A stretch of DNA of 64,000 nucleotides from Pontibacillus sp. HMF3514 (lineage in GTDB: Bacteria > Bacillota > Bacilli > Bacillales > BH030062). The stretch is taken from NCBI RefSeq assembly GCF_009858175.1, contig NZ_CP047393.1, positions 1,922,001 through 1,986,000 on the forward strand, written 5' to 3'. The notes under the pieces are model-generated. The model was not told where the DNA came from and searched no databases. It saw only the letters and a list, made by a program, of their open reading frames with translations. This document shows positions 16,729 to 26,139 of the stretch, piece after piece. Position 1 is the stretch's first letter. Each line of letters opens with the position of its first letter. Position numbers and translations under genes: made by a program.

Positions 16729-16850
16729 ACCTCCTTCAACGCCAAGTGATGGAAAGGTCTACTTTTATGTGAGGCCGATCCTCTTCAGGAACGACTATCT
16801 GATGGCCGTAGTAGCAGCTACGGTCATTTTTAATATACGTTTATCTTACT
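16722..16850 (-). ncRNA. predicted antisense RNA antitoxin
   Basis: On the minus strand TTGTTA (16878-16883) and the extended -10 TGGTAATAT (TG at 16861-16862, TAATAT 16854-16859) are 18 bases apart and face the toxin gene. Transcription would start near 16848. It would run back over the toxin 3' region to the hairpin AAAGTAGACCT / AGGTCTACTTT (16722-16732 / 16755-16765), whose minus-strand side is followed by TTTTTATTTT. The RNA would be about 130 bases and pair with the last part of the toxin mRNA. The ends are predicted, not shown. Confidence 0.55.
16802..16832 (+). terminator. terminator of the toxin mRNA
   Basis: ATGGCCGTAG / CTACGGTCAT, a ten-base stem with one G-U pair and a six-base loop, followed by TTTTT. 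Toxin transcripts passing the first hairpin would end here. Confidence 0.7.
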
Positions 16851-16920
16851 TATATATTACCACATTTTTTGCGGTTATAACAATTATATGTGGTTTATTT
16901 GCTGTTTTAATATAGGAGAA

Positions 16921-17355
16921 GGATGTTTGTATTTTAACAGAAAATGAAATGGGGAAGATAAAGCGTCTATACAAAACAAATATGGCTGTTGTGAAGATGA
17001 CTCATCATAATAAAACCCTTAAATACACAGTTTTTATCAATAATATATAGCAGATGTTCAAAATATGGTATTGATCGTAGTGAATTCTTAGAATGTGTAT
17101 TAAATATAATCCAGCAAATGAAATTATTAAATTAAATTTATTTTACTTAAAATCAAATCATAATAAAATGCGGTTTAAAAACTTCGGTTAGTATTGAAAA
17201 CTTAGATACACTAATTTAATTAGTTTTGCTTATATATTATTTTATTTTATATCTCACTATCTTAAGTATACATGGTTTTTGAGAAAAGAATTATTATTTT
17301 TCTTTTACTTCTGATAATATATATTATGTTCGGGGCGTTATAACTTATTCAAATT
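16921..17355. other. AT-rich non-coding stretch with possible gene remnant
   Basis: No full gene is seen. Two short out-of-phase open stretches (about 16930-17050 and 16995-17135, plus strand) read like a decayed small gene; the second ends with CSKYGIDRSEFLECV before a stop. I do not recognise them. The rest is very AT-rich, in keeping with an accessory insertion. Confidence 0.3.
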
Positions 17356-17733
17356 TCACTCCTTTTCTATCCTGTGTTGATAATCTCTCTTCTTACTTTT
17401 TTCAATATCAATAAACTGTACACTGTATTCAATTACATCATTTGCACCTAAATTATGCTTCTTTGCAAACTGTTTTACCTCTTCTAATAATTCTTTATCG
17501 TAAGTAGTTTTATATTGAACTCGATCCTTTGGACGAGATTCTTTACTAAAATTTATAATCCCATGTGATAAAACTTCTTCTAAGCCTGTTTCGATTAAAT
17601 AGTTAACATATGTATCATTATCGTTTGATATATCTTTTAAATGTTCAATAATAGACTTGCTAAGATTTGTTCTAAATTTCACTCTAGAAATATCTGTCGT
17701 GTGTATTAACTGACCATTTATTGATTTCCACAT
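17356..17733 (-). CDS. two-repeat ribbon-helix-helix-like protein
   Basis: A 125-residue protein of unknown function. Two copies of a similar unit are visible: VKFRTNLSKSIIEHLKDISNDNDTYVNYLIETGL (here shown as VKFRTNLSKSIIEHLKDIS and TYVNYLIETGL, residues 18-52) and RVQYKTTYDKELLEEVKQFA with ANDVIEYSVQFI (residues 73-110). Each has a beta strand followed by two helices, as in RHH DNA-binding proteins. AAGGAG at 17742-17747 supports the ATG at 17733 rather than the GTG at 17742. It follows the homing-endonuclease gene by 22 bases on the same strand, so the two may be one unit. Confidence 0.6.
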   Translation of the reverse strand: MWKSINGQLIHTTDISRVKFRTNLSKSIIEHLKDISNDNDTYVNYLIETGLEEVLSHGIINFSKESRPKDRVQYKTTYDKELLEEVKQFAKKHNLGANDVIEYSVQFIDIEKSKKRDYQHRIEKE

Positions 17734-17755
17734 AATAATCACTCCTTATTATTCT

Positions 17756-18538
<783 letters not shown>

Positions 18539-18679
18539 CTACCCTCCTTGTAAGTAGTTTTAAGACAAAAGCTTTAAAAGTTATTGATATATCTCCATTA
18601 TACGAACGAATGTTCTATTTATCCAATTATTAGCTTATTTATTTAAAAATAAAGATAAAGATAAATTTTCTCTCACATA

Positions 18680-18708
18680 CAAAAAGAAGCTTAGTTTACT
18701 AAGCTCCC
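18680..18708 (-). terminator. terminator of the siroheme-reductase-like gene
   Basis: On the minus strand GAGCTTAG and CTAAGCTTC form a stem with a four-base loop, followed by TTTTTG, 31 bases after the stop codon. Confidence 0.75.
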
Positions 18709-18738
18709 TTCTAAAATCAGTTAAATTAAAGATTTATA

Positions 18739-19377
18739 TCATTCTTCAATGATACATACATCTCTTTTTACTGAATCGAAACCATATCTATTGATAAATT
18801 TAGAGAATTTTTCTCTTTTCTTTCCGTTCTCTTTGTACACTTCTATAATACGATCAACGCAAGTATATAGTTGTTCTGGAGTCATGCCTTCCTCAAATAA
18901 CATCCCAGCTTTCGCATCTGTACCTGTCGCTTGACCTCCTATATACACTTCATATGTTTCTCCACGCTTTAAAACCCCGATGTCATTTACTAAAGGTTCA
19001 CCGCAAGCGTTTGGACAACCTGTATAAGATGGTCGTAGAGGGAATGGAACTTCTTTACCTGCAATGCGCTTATTCAATTCAATCGCAATTGGCATTCCCT
19101 CTTTTTCTTCTCCTTTACAAAAGCTGCAGGTCCTTAAATTTTTTACATAAGGTCCATTTTTGTAGACAGAAAAACCAACCTCTTGTAGTTCTTTTTGAAC
19201 AGGATCTACTTTTGATTCAGGAACCTTAATATATATGGATTGAAAAGTGGTGAGCTCAACTTCCTGATCTTCATCAAGGTGTTTACCTAATACAATTAAT
19301 TGTTTTCCAGTCAATTTAGAACCACCATATTGAATGCCCCCATTAACAGCTAATGACACCATCTTCTCTTTTACCAT
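18739..19377 (-). CDS. small nitrite/sulfite reductase-domain protein
   Basis: A 212-residue protein related to one half of siroheme nitrite/sulfite reductases. The N-terminal ferredoxin-like half-domain (GGIQYGGSKLTG) leads to the cluster motifs: CSFC near residue 84 and GCPNACGEP near residue 122. These cysteines would bind a 4Fe-4S cluster and siroheme; the usual first motif CxxxxxC is replaced by CxxC. Full reductases are about 500 residues, so this is a compact form; no flavoprotein partner is nearby. AGGAGG precedes the ATG. It lies on the same strand as, and downstream of, the SqdB-like gene, with a terminator-like hairpin between. Confidence 0.8.
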   Translation of the reverse strand: MVKEKMVSLAVNGGIQYGGSKLTGKQLIVLGKHLDEDQEVELTTFQSIYIKVPESKVDPVQKELQEVGFSVYKNGPYVKNLRTCSFCKGEEKEGMPIAIELNKRIAGKEVPFPLRPSYTGCPNACGEPLVNDIGVLKRGETYEVYIGGQATGTDAKAGMLFEEGMTPEQLYTCVDRIIEVYKENGKKREKFSKFINRYGFDSVKRDVCIIEE

Positions 19378-19443
19378 GCCTCTTCCTCCTAAATAAAAAT
19401 TCCCTAATATCCCTATTCTTCAAAATAATTGATATTCCTTCAT

Positions 19444-19480
19444 AAAAAAACTCACTTGCAACTAAACAAGTGAGTTTTGA
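19444..19480 (-). terminator. terminator of the sqdB-like gene
   Basis: AAAACTCACTTG / CAAGTGAGTTTT, a twelve-base stem with an eight-base loop. On the minus strand it is followed by further T; it sits 20 bases after the SqdB-like stop codon. Confidence 0.8.
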
Positions 19481-19499
19481 TATACTCTTCTATTTGAAA

Positions 19500-20741
19500 T
19501 TAATTAACTAAATCCTCTTCTTCTCCCTCAGGAATACCTGGCTGTTGTTCCTTTGTCCATGTACTCTTAGCAGGGATCTTAGAATGATCAGCACGATGCG
19601 CATACTTTTCAGCAATTTCCGTTACTTCTTGTAATAAGCCTGTGCTTAGTGTCGTTGGATTTAATCCTTTTGATAAGAATAAGTCATTCTTAACATGAAG
19701 ATCATTCTCAGCAGCCTCTTTACGAGGATTTGATACATATGCGATCTCTCCACCAGTCAGTTCACTAACTAACTTAGCTAAGTCATTCACACGGTGTGTT
19801 TCTGTCATCTGGTTGAAGATCATTACTCTTTCGTCACGTCCCGGAGCATTCTCAATGGCTAACTGAATGCAACGCACTGTGTCCTGGATATGGATAAACG
19901 CACGTGTTTGTCCACCAGTACCATGTACAGTAATCGGATAACCTACAGCAGCCTGCATTAAGAAACGATTTAAGACAGTACCGTAGTCTCCGTCGTAATC
20001 GAAACGATTAATTAATCGTTCATCCATTTTTGTTTCTTTCGTATTGGTCCCCCACACGATACCTTGGTGAAGGTCTGTAATGCGCAGGCTATCATTTTTA
20101 TTGTAATAATGGAATAGTAATTGGTCTTGTGTTTTTGTCATGTGATAAATAGAACCAGGGTTCGTCGGATAAAGGATTTGTTGTTCTACTCGTTCTCCTG
20201 TCTCCGTTTTCACTTCAATATCAAGGTAACCCTCAGGGATTTTCATTCCAGCTGTACCATAACCATAAACACCCATAGTACCTAAGTGAACCAGGTGGAT
20301 ATCTAATCCTGAATCCGCGATTGCACAAAGTACGTTATGAGTAGCATTCATATTGTTATTTACTGTATATCGTTTATGTTTTGGAGATTTCATTGAGTAA
20401 GGAGCAGAACGTTGCTCAGCAAAATGAACAATTACATCTGGTTGCTGTTCATTAATGGCATCTAAAAATTGATCATACTCATCAGCCAAGTCAATATTAA
20501 GAAAATCAATCTTGTTTCCAGAAATTTCTTCCCATACATTTAACCTTGTACCCATCGGTTGAATAGGTGTTAACGATTCTGCTTCTAGTTCATTGTCAAT
20601 ATTACGTCGAGATAGATTATCAAGGATCGTCACTTCATGCCCAAGATTAGATAGATGTAGACTTGTAGGCCATCCACAAAAACCATCTCCTCCTAAGACG
20701 AATATCTTCTTTGATTGTACATGATTCGTTTCTACATTCAT
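19500..20741 (-). CDS. sqdB: UDP-sulfoquinovose synthase-like epimerase
   Basis: A 413-residue extended short-chain dehydrogenase. The NAD loop GGDGFCGWPT is at residues 17-26; in most nucleotide-sugar epimerases it is GGxGFIG, and GGDGYCGW/GGDGFCGW is typical of SQD1/SqdB. HFAEQRSAPYSM follows near residue 107. The catalytic triad is T155 (GTMGVYGYG), Y199 and K203 (YHMTK), equivalent to the Thr, Tyr and Lys of plant SQD1. It makes UDP-sulfoquinovose from UDP-glucose and sulfite, the sulfolipid head-group donor. The SQD2-like glycosyltransferase at 15297 would use it. AAAGGGTG precedes the ATG. Confidence 0.85.
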   Translation of the reverse strand: MNVETNHVQSKKIFVLGGDGFCGWPTSLHLSNLGHEVTILDNLSRRNIDNELEAESLTPIQPMGTRLNVWEEISGNKIDFLNIDLADEYDQFLDAINEQQPDVIVHFAEQRSAPYSMKSPKHKRYTVNNNMNATHNVLCAIADSGLDIHLVHLGTMGVYGYGTAGMKIPEGYLDIEVKTETGERVEQQILYPTNPGSIYHMTKTQDQLLFHYYNKNDSLRITDLHQGIVWGTNTKETKMDERLINRFDYDGDYGTVLNRFLMQAAVGYPITVHGTGGQTRAFIHIQDTVRCIQLAIENAPGRDERVMIFNQMTETHRVNDLAKLVSELTGGEIAYVSNPRKEAAENDLHVKNDLFLSKGLNPTTLSTGLLQEVTEIAEKYAHRADHSKIPAKSTWTKEQQPGIPEGEEEDLVN

Positions 20742-20995
20742 TTTGAAACACCCTTTATGAATTTTGTCTGTTTATTTAATTTTAGAAATGTATGTATAGG
20801 GAAGAACAAATAAGGATTTTCCCTTTAATCATTCATCCTACTTCTAGATGTACATTTTATAGAAGTTATTATAGTTATTTCATTTTCAATAACCACTTTT
20901 CATCATATCTAAAGGGGCAAAGTGGTGCAACCTTTTTACTAATAGTTCATATTTAATTAATAAACAAATCCATTATACCTGTATTTTCTTTCATA
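20742..20995. other. non-coding stretch upstream of the sqdB-like gene
   Basis: No gene is seen in the 318 bases between the SqdB-like start and the prephenate dehydratase stop. It should hold the minus-strand promoter of the SqdB-like gene; a possible one is TGGTTA and TATAAT (16 bases apart) near 20865-20895. No operator is recognised. Confidence 0.3.
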
Positions 20996-21029
20996 TAAAA
21001 ATAAGTACCTCTAATCGGTACTTATTTTT
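20996..21029. terminator. bidirectional terminator after pheA
   Basis: AATAAGTACC / GGTACTTATT with a seven-base loop and T runs on both sides. It lies about 30 bases after the prephenate dehydratase stop. Confidence 0.8.
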
Positions 21030-21059
21030 GACAGATCTTAATATAAGTTTTATTTATGC

Positions 21060-21908
21060 TTACTTACCGAAGTAGGGATAACTTCCTAATAAGGTCACAT
21101 TGCAGCCAAGTGCCTCTATTTCTGTGATAGCTCCAGGAATTAAAACTTGATCGAATTTCAGTTCTACATCGATTATAAAGAAATAATTGCCTAGCCCTGT
21201 TTTCATAGGGCGAGATTCTATTTTTGATAAGTTTAGTTTCCTCCAAGCAAAAGCAGATAAAACTTGATGAAGTGCACCATAGTGATCTGTAGGCAATGTA
21301 ATCATTAAAGTCGTGCGATCACCTAAATAATTGGAATTATTTACTTCTAAATCAGTTGCTTGCTTACTCAAGATAACAAAACGAGTATGATTATTATCAA
21401 AGTCATGAATATCATGCTTAATAATATCTAAACCATATTCGGAGGCAGCAAGTTCATTTCCTATTGCTGCTATTTTTTGTTCAGGGTTCTCTTTTACATG
21501 TTTTGCTGCGGCGCTTGTCGATGATTTATAAGAGAATTCGACATGAGGTAAATGCTTATATAAATATTGATGACACTGTGAAATAGCATGAGAATGAGAG
21601 TGAACAGCCTCAAAGCTTTCCCAACAATCGTTATTTTGGGGATGTACCATTAAATGCTGTCTTATAGGTACAATGATTTCTCCAACGATCGTTAGCTTTT
21701 GGTTTACTAAATAATCAATGGTTAAGTTAACAGAGCCCTCAATAGCATTTTCCCAAGGAAGAACTGCAAAACTTATTTCATCATTTTTTACAGCATCCAT
21801 ACATGAAGGTATTGTGCTGAATGGTTCTAGTTCATCATTAGGAAACGCTTGACTTACAGCTATGTTAGTAAAAGTTCCTTTTGGTCCTAAATAACCTATC
21901 TTTGACAA
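21060..21908 (-). CDS. pheA: prephenate dehydratase
   Basis: A monofunctional prephenate dehydratase of about 282 residues, making phenylpyruvate for phenylalanine. It opens with IGYLGPKGTFTNIA and has the catalytic-region motifs AVLPWENAIEGSV and NHTRFVIL. It ends with an ACT domain whose ligand loop is ESRPMKTGLGNYFFIID, so feedback control by phenylalanine is likely. The frame is open from a TTG at 21923, but GGAGAG lies directly after that codon and nine bases before the TTG at 21908. The latter gives the family's usual N terminus. It is downstream of aroA on the same strand. Confidence 0.9.
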   Translation of the reverse strand: MSKIGYLGPKGTFTNIAVSQAFPNDELEPFSTIPSCMDAVKNDEISFAVLPWENAIEGSVNLTIDYLVNQKLTIVGEIIVPIRQHLMVHPQNNDCWESFEAVHSHSHAISQCHQYLYKHLPHVEFSYKSSTSAAAKHVKENPEQKIAAIGNELAASEYGLDIIKHDIHDFDNNHTRFVILSKQATDLEVNNSNYLGDRTTLMITLPTDHYGALHQVLSAFAWRKLNLSKIESRPMKTGLGNYFFIIDVELKFDQVLIPGAITEIEALGCNVTLLGSYPYFGK

Positions 21909-21965
21909 TGTTTTTCTCTCCAAATCCTAAGTGTTTTATACCGATTAATTATTTAAATTGGTGTT

Positions 21966-21996
21966 AAAGGGGGAGTTTTTAAACTCCCCCCTTCTT
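21966..21996. terminator. hairpin between aroA and pheA
   Basis: AAGGGGGAG / CTCCCCCTT with a short AT-rich loop, nine bases after the aroA stop codon. The T runs are better on the plus strand, so it may only weaken transcription from aroA into pheA. Confidence 0.6.
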
Positions 21997-22004
21997 TTTA
22001 AATT

Positions 22005-23093
22005 TTATACTACACTTTCAGCAAGATTTAGGGATGAATTTAGTTCTTTTAAGAATTCCTGTGACTCAGGGATATTCATTTGTTGAGCTGAATCTGATAA
22101 TGCTACTGCTGGATCTGGGTGTACTTCTGCCATGATTGCATCTGCTCCAATTGCTAATGCAGCTTTCGCAGTTGGGACAAGTAAATCTTTTCTGCCAGTA
22201 GAGTGTGTAACATCAACAACTACTGGTAAGTGTGTTTCTTTCTTCAGAATTGGCACAGCAGAAATGTCTAACGTATTTCTTGTTGCTTTTTCATAAGTTC
22301 GGATACCACGCTCACATAACATGATTTGGTCGTTACCTTGAGACATGATGTACTCAGCAGCGTTGATAAATTCATCAATTGTTGCAGACATACCACGTTT
22401 CAATAACACTGGTTTGTTGACTCTTCCAACAGCTTTGAGTAATTCGAAGTTTTGCATGTTACGGGCACCTATTTGGATTACATCAACGTAATCTAAAGCT
22501 TTCTCTACATCCTGAGGAGTGAGGATCTCACTTACCACAGACATACCCGTTTCATCTGCCACATCTCTTAAGATTTTTAATCCTTCTTCACCTAGGCCTT
22601 GGAAATCATATGGAGATGAACGAGGCTTAAATGCTCCTCCACGTAGCATCGTAAGACCTTGAGATTTTAGAGATAATGCAACCTCTTTAACCTGCTCGTA
22701 ACTCTCAACCGCGCAAGGACCCATAATAAAGCGTTGATCTCCATCTCCAACTTTTACACCGTTAACATCTACTAACGTATTATCAGGCTGTGCCTTTCGT
22801 GAAACGAGTAGTGCTTTACGGTTATCATCTTCTTGTAGTTCTAGACTTGCTTTGAAGATTTCTTTGAAAATGTGTTGAATGGTTGAAGCCTCAAAAGGAC
22901 CTTCATGATGCTTCATCAGTAAATCCAGGGATTCACGTTCCCGAACTGGATCATATCGGTTAACACCTACCCCTTTTTTCTTTTGTTCACCTATTTCTTG
23001 AACAATCTCAGCTCGTTTATTGAGTAAAGATAAGATTTGCAAGTTGATTTCATCTACTTCTTCGCGTAAATCTGGCAGTTCATTTCTAGACAT
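22005..23093 (-). CDS. aroA: bifunctional DAHP synthase / chorismate mutase
   Basis: A 362-residue enzyme. The N-terminal 85 residues are an AroQ-type chorismate mutase ([22 protein letters not shown], given here as [11 protein letters not shown] and LLNKRAEI). It is fused to a type I beta DAHP synthase with [10 protein letters not shown] near residue 130, [22 protein letters not shown] and [10 protein letters not shown]; these bind metal, phosphoenolpyruvate and erythrose phosphate. It starts the shikimate pathway, and the mutase domain senses prephenate/chorismate. This fusion is typical of Bacillus. AAGGAGG precedes the ATG. It is divergent from tyrA. Confidence 0.95.
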   Translation of the reverse strand: MSRNELPDLREEVDEINLQILSLLNKRAEIVQEIGEQKKKGVGVNRYDPVRERESLDLLMKHHEGPFEASTIQHIFKEIFKASLELQEDDNRKALLVSRKAQPDNTLVDVNGVKVGDGDQRFIMGPCAVESYEQVKEVALSLKSQGLTMLRGGAFKPRSSPYDFQGLGEEGLKILRDVADETGMSVVSEILTPQDVEKALDYVDVIQIGARNMQNFELLKAVGRVNKPVLLKRGMSATIDEFINAAEYIMSQGNDQIMLCERGIRTYEKATRNTLDISAVPILKKETHLPVVVDVTHSTGRKDLLVPTAKAALAIGADAIMAEVHPDPAVALSDSAQQMNIPESQEFLKELNSSLNLAESVV

Positions 23094-23263
23094 GGGTAAT
23101 CCTCCTTGGTTTTGTTTTGTACTTTTTCATTTCAAATTAAATTAAACTCAAAAACATAGTGAAAAAATGACTATTAAATGATAAATACACATGATATATT
23201 TATATTTATTACATAAAAGCATAAAAGCATCAAAGTGTAAAATCAAGATGTTATCAGAATTTT

Positions 23264-23293
23264 TTGCACTAATTTTTAATTTTTTAGTATATC
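23264..23293 (+). promoter_or_regulatory. candidate tyrA promoter
   Basis: TTGCAC and TATATC are 18 bases apart, 45 bases before the tyrA start codon, in an AT-rich region shared with divergent aroA. No T-box or leader peptide is seen. Confidence 0.35.
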
Positions 23294-23338
23294 AGCGGTA
23301 ATTTTATGTAACAAGGATGTTAAAGGAGTTTTTCTAAA

Positions 23339-24442
23339 ATGAGTCAAAAGGTTGTTGTAATTGGACTGGGGTTAATTGGTGGATCAATATCTCTAGCTAT
23401 CAAAAAAGAACATCAATCAAAGGTTGTCGGTTGTGATATTAATGAAGAACAACTCAAATTGGCCCAGTCTTTATTAGTAATTGATGAATATGAACTAAAT
23501 ATTAGCAAAGCTGTTGTAGACGCAGATTTAATCATTGTCGCAACACCTGTCTTACAAACAGAATATATTTTGAATCAGCTACTTACTTGTGACCTAAAAG
23601 AAGGGGCTATCATTACTGATGTAGGAAGTACGAAGGAAAAAATTATGGAGAATGCCCATCACTTCTTTCATAAAGGTGTTGCATTTATAGGAGGACACCC
23701 TATGGCGGGATCTCACAAAAGTGGAGTTTCAGCATCTAAGGCTCACTTATTTGAGAATGCCTTCTATATCCTTACAAAGGGTGAACAGGTATCCGATAAC
23801 GATGTTAAAAATTTAAGATTCTGGTTAAATGGTACAAATGCAAATTTTATAGAAATGTCTCCACATGAACATGATGAGATTGTTGGAGTCATTAGTCATT
23901 TCCCACACATTATCGCCTCAAGTTTGGTACAGCTTTTACAGAAGAGAGAACGCGAAGATATTGATGTGAAAAGATTAGCTGCTGGAGGTTTTCGTGATAT
24001 CACACGTATTGCTTCCTCTAACCCAATCATGTGGCGTGATATCACGCTTCACAATCGTGAAATATTAATTCAAATAATGGATGAATGGATTAACGAAATG
24101 TCCTCAATTAAAGCGCTAATTGAAGAGTCTTCAAAGGAAAAGATCTATACCTTTTTTGATGATGCCAAGAGATATCGGGATGGTCTTCCTGAGAAAAAGA
24201 AAGGAGCTCTCCCTGCCTTTTATGATCTATATATAGATGTTGAAGACCATCCAGGGGCTATCGCTACTGTAACAGCCATTCTTGCTAAGGACGATATTAA
24301 CTTAACAAATATTCGTATTATTGAAACAAGAGAAGATATGTTCGGCGTCTTGTGTTTATCATTTAGAAATGATCAAGAACTTGAGATAGGAAAAGTATTA
24401 TTAGAGAACAATGGATTTGAATGTTATTCTGCTTCTGAATAA
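23339..24442 (+). CDS. tyrA: prephenate dehydrogenase
   Basis: A 367-residue NAD-dependent enzyme making 4-hydroxyphenylpyruvate for tyrosine. The NAD loop VVVIGLGLIGGSIS is at residues 4-17, IITDVGSTKEKI near residue 95, the substrate motif GGHPMAGSHKSG near residue 118 and the catalytic region SHFPHIIASS near residue 190. A C-terminal ACT domain (YIDVEDHPGAIATV) should bind tyrosine. AAAGGAG precedes the ATG. It is divergent from aroA, so the two arms of the aromatic branch share a regulatory region. Confidence 0.94.
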   Translation: MSQKVVVIGLGLIGGSISLAIKKEHQSKVVGCDINEEQLKLAQSLLVIDEYELNISKAVVDADLIIVATPVLQTEYILNQLLTCDLKEGAIITDVGSTKEKIMENAHHFFHKGVAFIGGHPMAGSHKSGVSASKAHLFENAFYILTKGEQVSDNDVKNLRFWLNGTNANFIEMSPHEHDEIVGVISHFPHIIASSLVQLLQKREREDIDVKRLAAGGFRDITRIASSNPIMWRDITLHNREILIQIMDEWINEMSSIKALIEESSKEKIYTFFDDAKRYRDGLPEKKKGALPAFYDLYIDVEDHPGAIATVTAILAKDDINLTNIRIIETREDMFGVLCLSFRNDQELEIGKVLLENNGFECYSASE

Positions 24443-24450
24443 CAACCATT

Positions 24451-24492
24451 TAAGACTGGTATAAGAATTAATTTATGCCAGTCTTTCTTTCT
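24451..24492 (+). terminator. terminator after tyrA
   Basis: AAGACTGGTATAA / TTTATGCCAGTCTT, about 13 paired bases, followed by a T-rich tract. Confidence 0.75.
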
Positions 24493-24618
24493 TCAAAAAA
24501 ATGTATTCTCTTTCAACCCCACCATAATTAAAAATGATTTCGAAACTTCTAACTAGCCGAGCAAATTAAGACTACATAATTTGTACAGAGACATGGCTAC
24601 ATTTTGTGAGGAGGAATA

Positions 24619-26085
24619 GTGTTGAACAGAGTTACTAAAACGTTAAGCACCAGTTTTCTAACAGGTCTCCTTCTGGCATCAAGCTGGAATGGTTCAAACG
24701 TTCATGGTGAAACGAATTATCCGGATGTATCTAAGGACATTACCGGATATGAGGAAATCAATTATTTATCGAACCAAAATATCATTAATGGCTATCCTGA
24801 TGGATCTTTTGAACCGGGAGAAAATGTGAGTCGTATGGAAGCAGCGATCATGTTAACGAGAGAGTTAGGGCTATCTACAGATAATGTCCCAGACCCTGGT
24901 TTGAAAGATATCCCTAAGGATCATCCCCACTATGAATATGTTGCAGCAGTAGTAGAAGCAGGTATTTTTCAAGGGACTGATGAAGGCAACTTTGAACCAG
25001 ATCGAGATATTAGCAGGATTGAGATGGCAGCAACTCTAACAAGAGCTTATGACCTTGAAAATGAACCGATTTCTAAGGAATTTAAAGATGTAAATGATCA
25101 TCGTAAATATGTAAGTGAGGTTGCTTCAAACCGAATATCTATTGGGTTTCCTGATGGCACTTTTCGACCAAATGAGTCAACAACACGTGCTCAGTTTTCT
25201 ATCTTTCTAGCTCGTGCTATGGATGATAAGTTTAAAAAATACTTATCAAATGCACAGCCAGACCCAAACTTTGAGGAAGTTGACAATGAGAATATTCGAG
25301 GAACTTACATATGGCATGCAGAAAATGCTATTAATGAACCCGATAAAATCCTTCAGTTTGCTAAGGAAAAAGATATTAACCTAATATACGCTCGCTTAGA
25401 TCGTACACAGGATTATTCGGTTTATAGCGATTTTGTAGAAAAGGCTCACGAAGCAGGTATTGAAGTTCATGCAATGGGTGGTCATCCGAACTGGGCACTT
25501 GAAAAAGGTGAAAAACGTCTTAAGATGTTCACGGATTATGTCACAAGCTATAACAAAGTTGTTCCACCTAGACAGCAATTTGATGGCATCCATTTAGATA
25601 TAGAGCCATACGTTCTGAAAAACTGGGATGGAGATAGTAACAATGTATTATCTACGTGGAAAAACAATATTGAATTGTTTGTAAGTGAAGTCAAAAAGAA
25701 TTCTGACCTTGAAACAAGTGCTGACCTAGCCTTTTGGCTTGATAAACATCAAACACCTGGTCAACCTGATACATCCTTTAGTAAGTGGTTTATCGATACA
25801 TTAGACCATACAACTGTAATGGCGTTCAGAGATGCAGCAGAAGGTTCGAATGGTATCGTTGATGTAGCTAAAAAAGAATTGGAGTATGCAGAAGAGCTAA
25901 ACAAAGAGCTCACCATTTCTGTTGAAGTGAAAGAAAATAAAAATGCTCCTCAAATTACCTTCCATGAAGAAGGGAAACAAGTTATGGAAGAGGAACTTGA
26001 TAAGGTTCGAGATCAATTAAGTGATTCAAGCTCTTATCATGGTAATGCTGTCCATGCATATGAATATTGGAGAGATGAAAATTAA
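24619..26085 (+). CDS. SLH-domain cell-surface protein with TIM-barrel hydrolase-like domain
   Basis: A secreted protein of 488 residues. A signal peptide (about residues 1-30, hydrophobic core SFLTGLLLASS) is followed by three SLH repeats (about 35-85, 95-145 and 150-200), each with the INGYPDGSFEP or equivalent pattern, which hold the protein to pyruvylated cell-wall polymer. Residues 220-480 form a glycosidase-like barrel with FDGIHLDIEPY near residue 325. This resembles the DGxxxDxE catalytic motif of GH18-type enzymes. AGGAGG at 24609-24614 suits either the GTG at 24619 or the TTG at 24622. It is a single-gene unit; the substrate is unknown. Confidence 0.78.
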   Translation: MLNRVTKTLSTSFLTGLLLASSWNGSNVHGETNYPDVSKDITGYEEINYLSNQNIINGYPDGSFEPGENVSRMEAAIMLTRELGLSTDNVPDPGLKDIPKDHPHYEYVAAVVEAGIFQGTDEGNFEPDRDISRIEMAATLTRAYDLENEPISKEFKDVNDHRKYVSEVASNRISIGFPDGTFRPNESTTRAQFSIFLARAMDDKFKKYLSNAQPDPNFEEVDNENIRGTYIWHAENAINEPDKILQFAKEKDINLIYARLDRTQDYSVYSDFVEKAHEAGIEVHAMGGHPNWALEKGEKRLKMFTDYVTSYNKVVPPRQQFDGIHLDIEPYVLKNWDGDSNNVLSTWKNNIELFVSEVKKNSDLETSADLAFWLDKHQTPGQPDTSFSKWFIDTLDHTTVMAFRDAAEGSNGIVDVAKKELEYAEELNKELTISVEVKENKNAPQITFHEEGKQVMEEELDKVRDQLSDSSSYHGNAVHAYEYWRDEN

Positions 26086-26097
26086 TTTAACTATTAA

Positions 26098-26124
26098 AAA
26101 AGGTCACGGATTTCCGTGACCTTT
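26098..26124. terminator. bidirectional terminator between convergent genes
   Basis: AAAAGGTCACGG / CCGTGACCTTTT with a four-base loop; T runs on both strands. It separates the SLH gene from the convergent copper-type gene. Confidence 0.85.
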
Positions 26125-26139
26125 TATTATTTCAAAATA

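Noticed and set aside
16688-16915. 75-codon plus-strand open frame over the toxin locus
   Set aside because: It overlaps the toxin 3' end, the hairpins and the antisense promoter, and has no RBS or recognisable motif.
16930-17135. Frameshifted small gene between the toxin and RHH-like genes
   Set aside because: Two short open stretches can be joined by a shift, but no family or RBS is seen, so it is kept only as a note on the gap.
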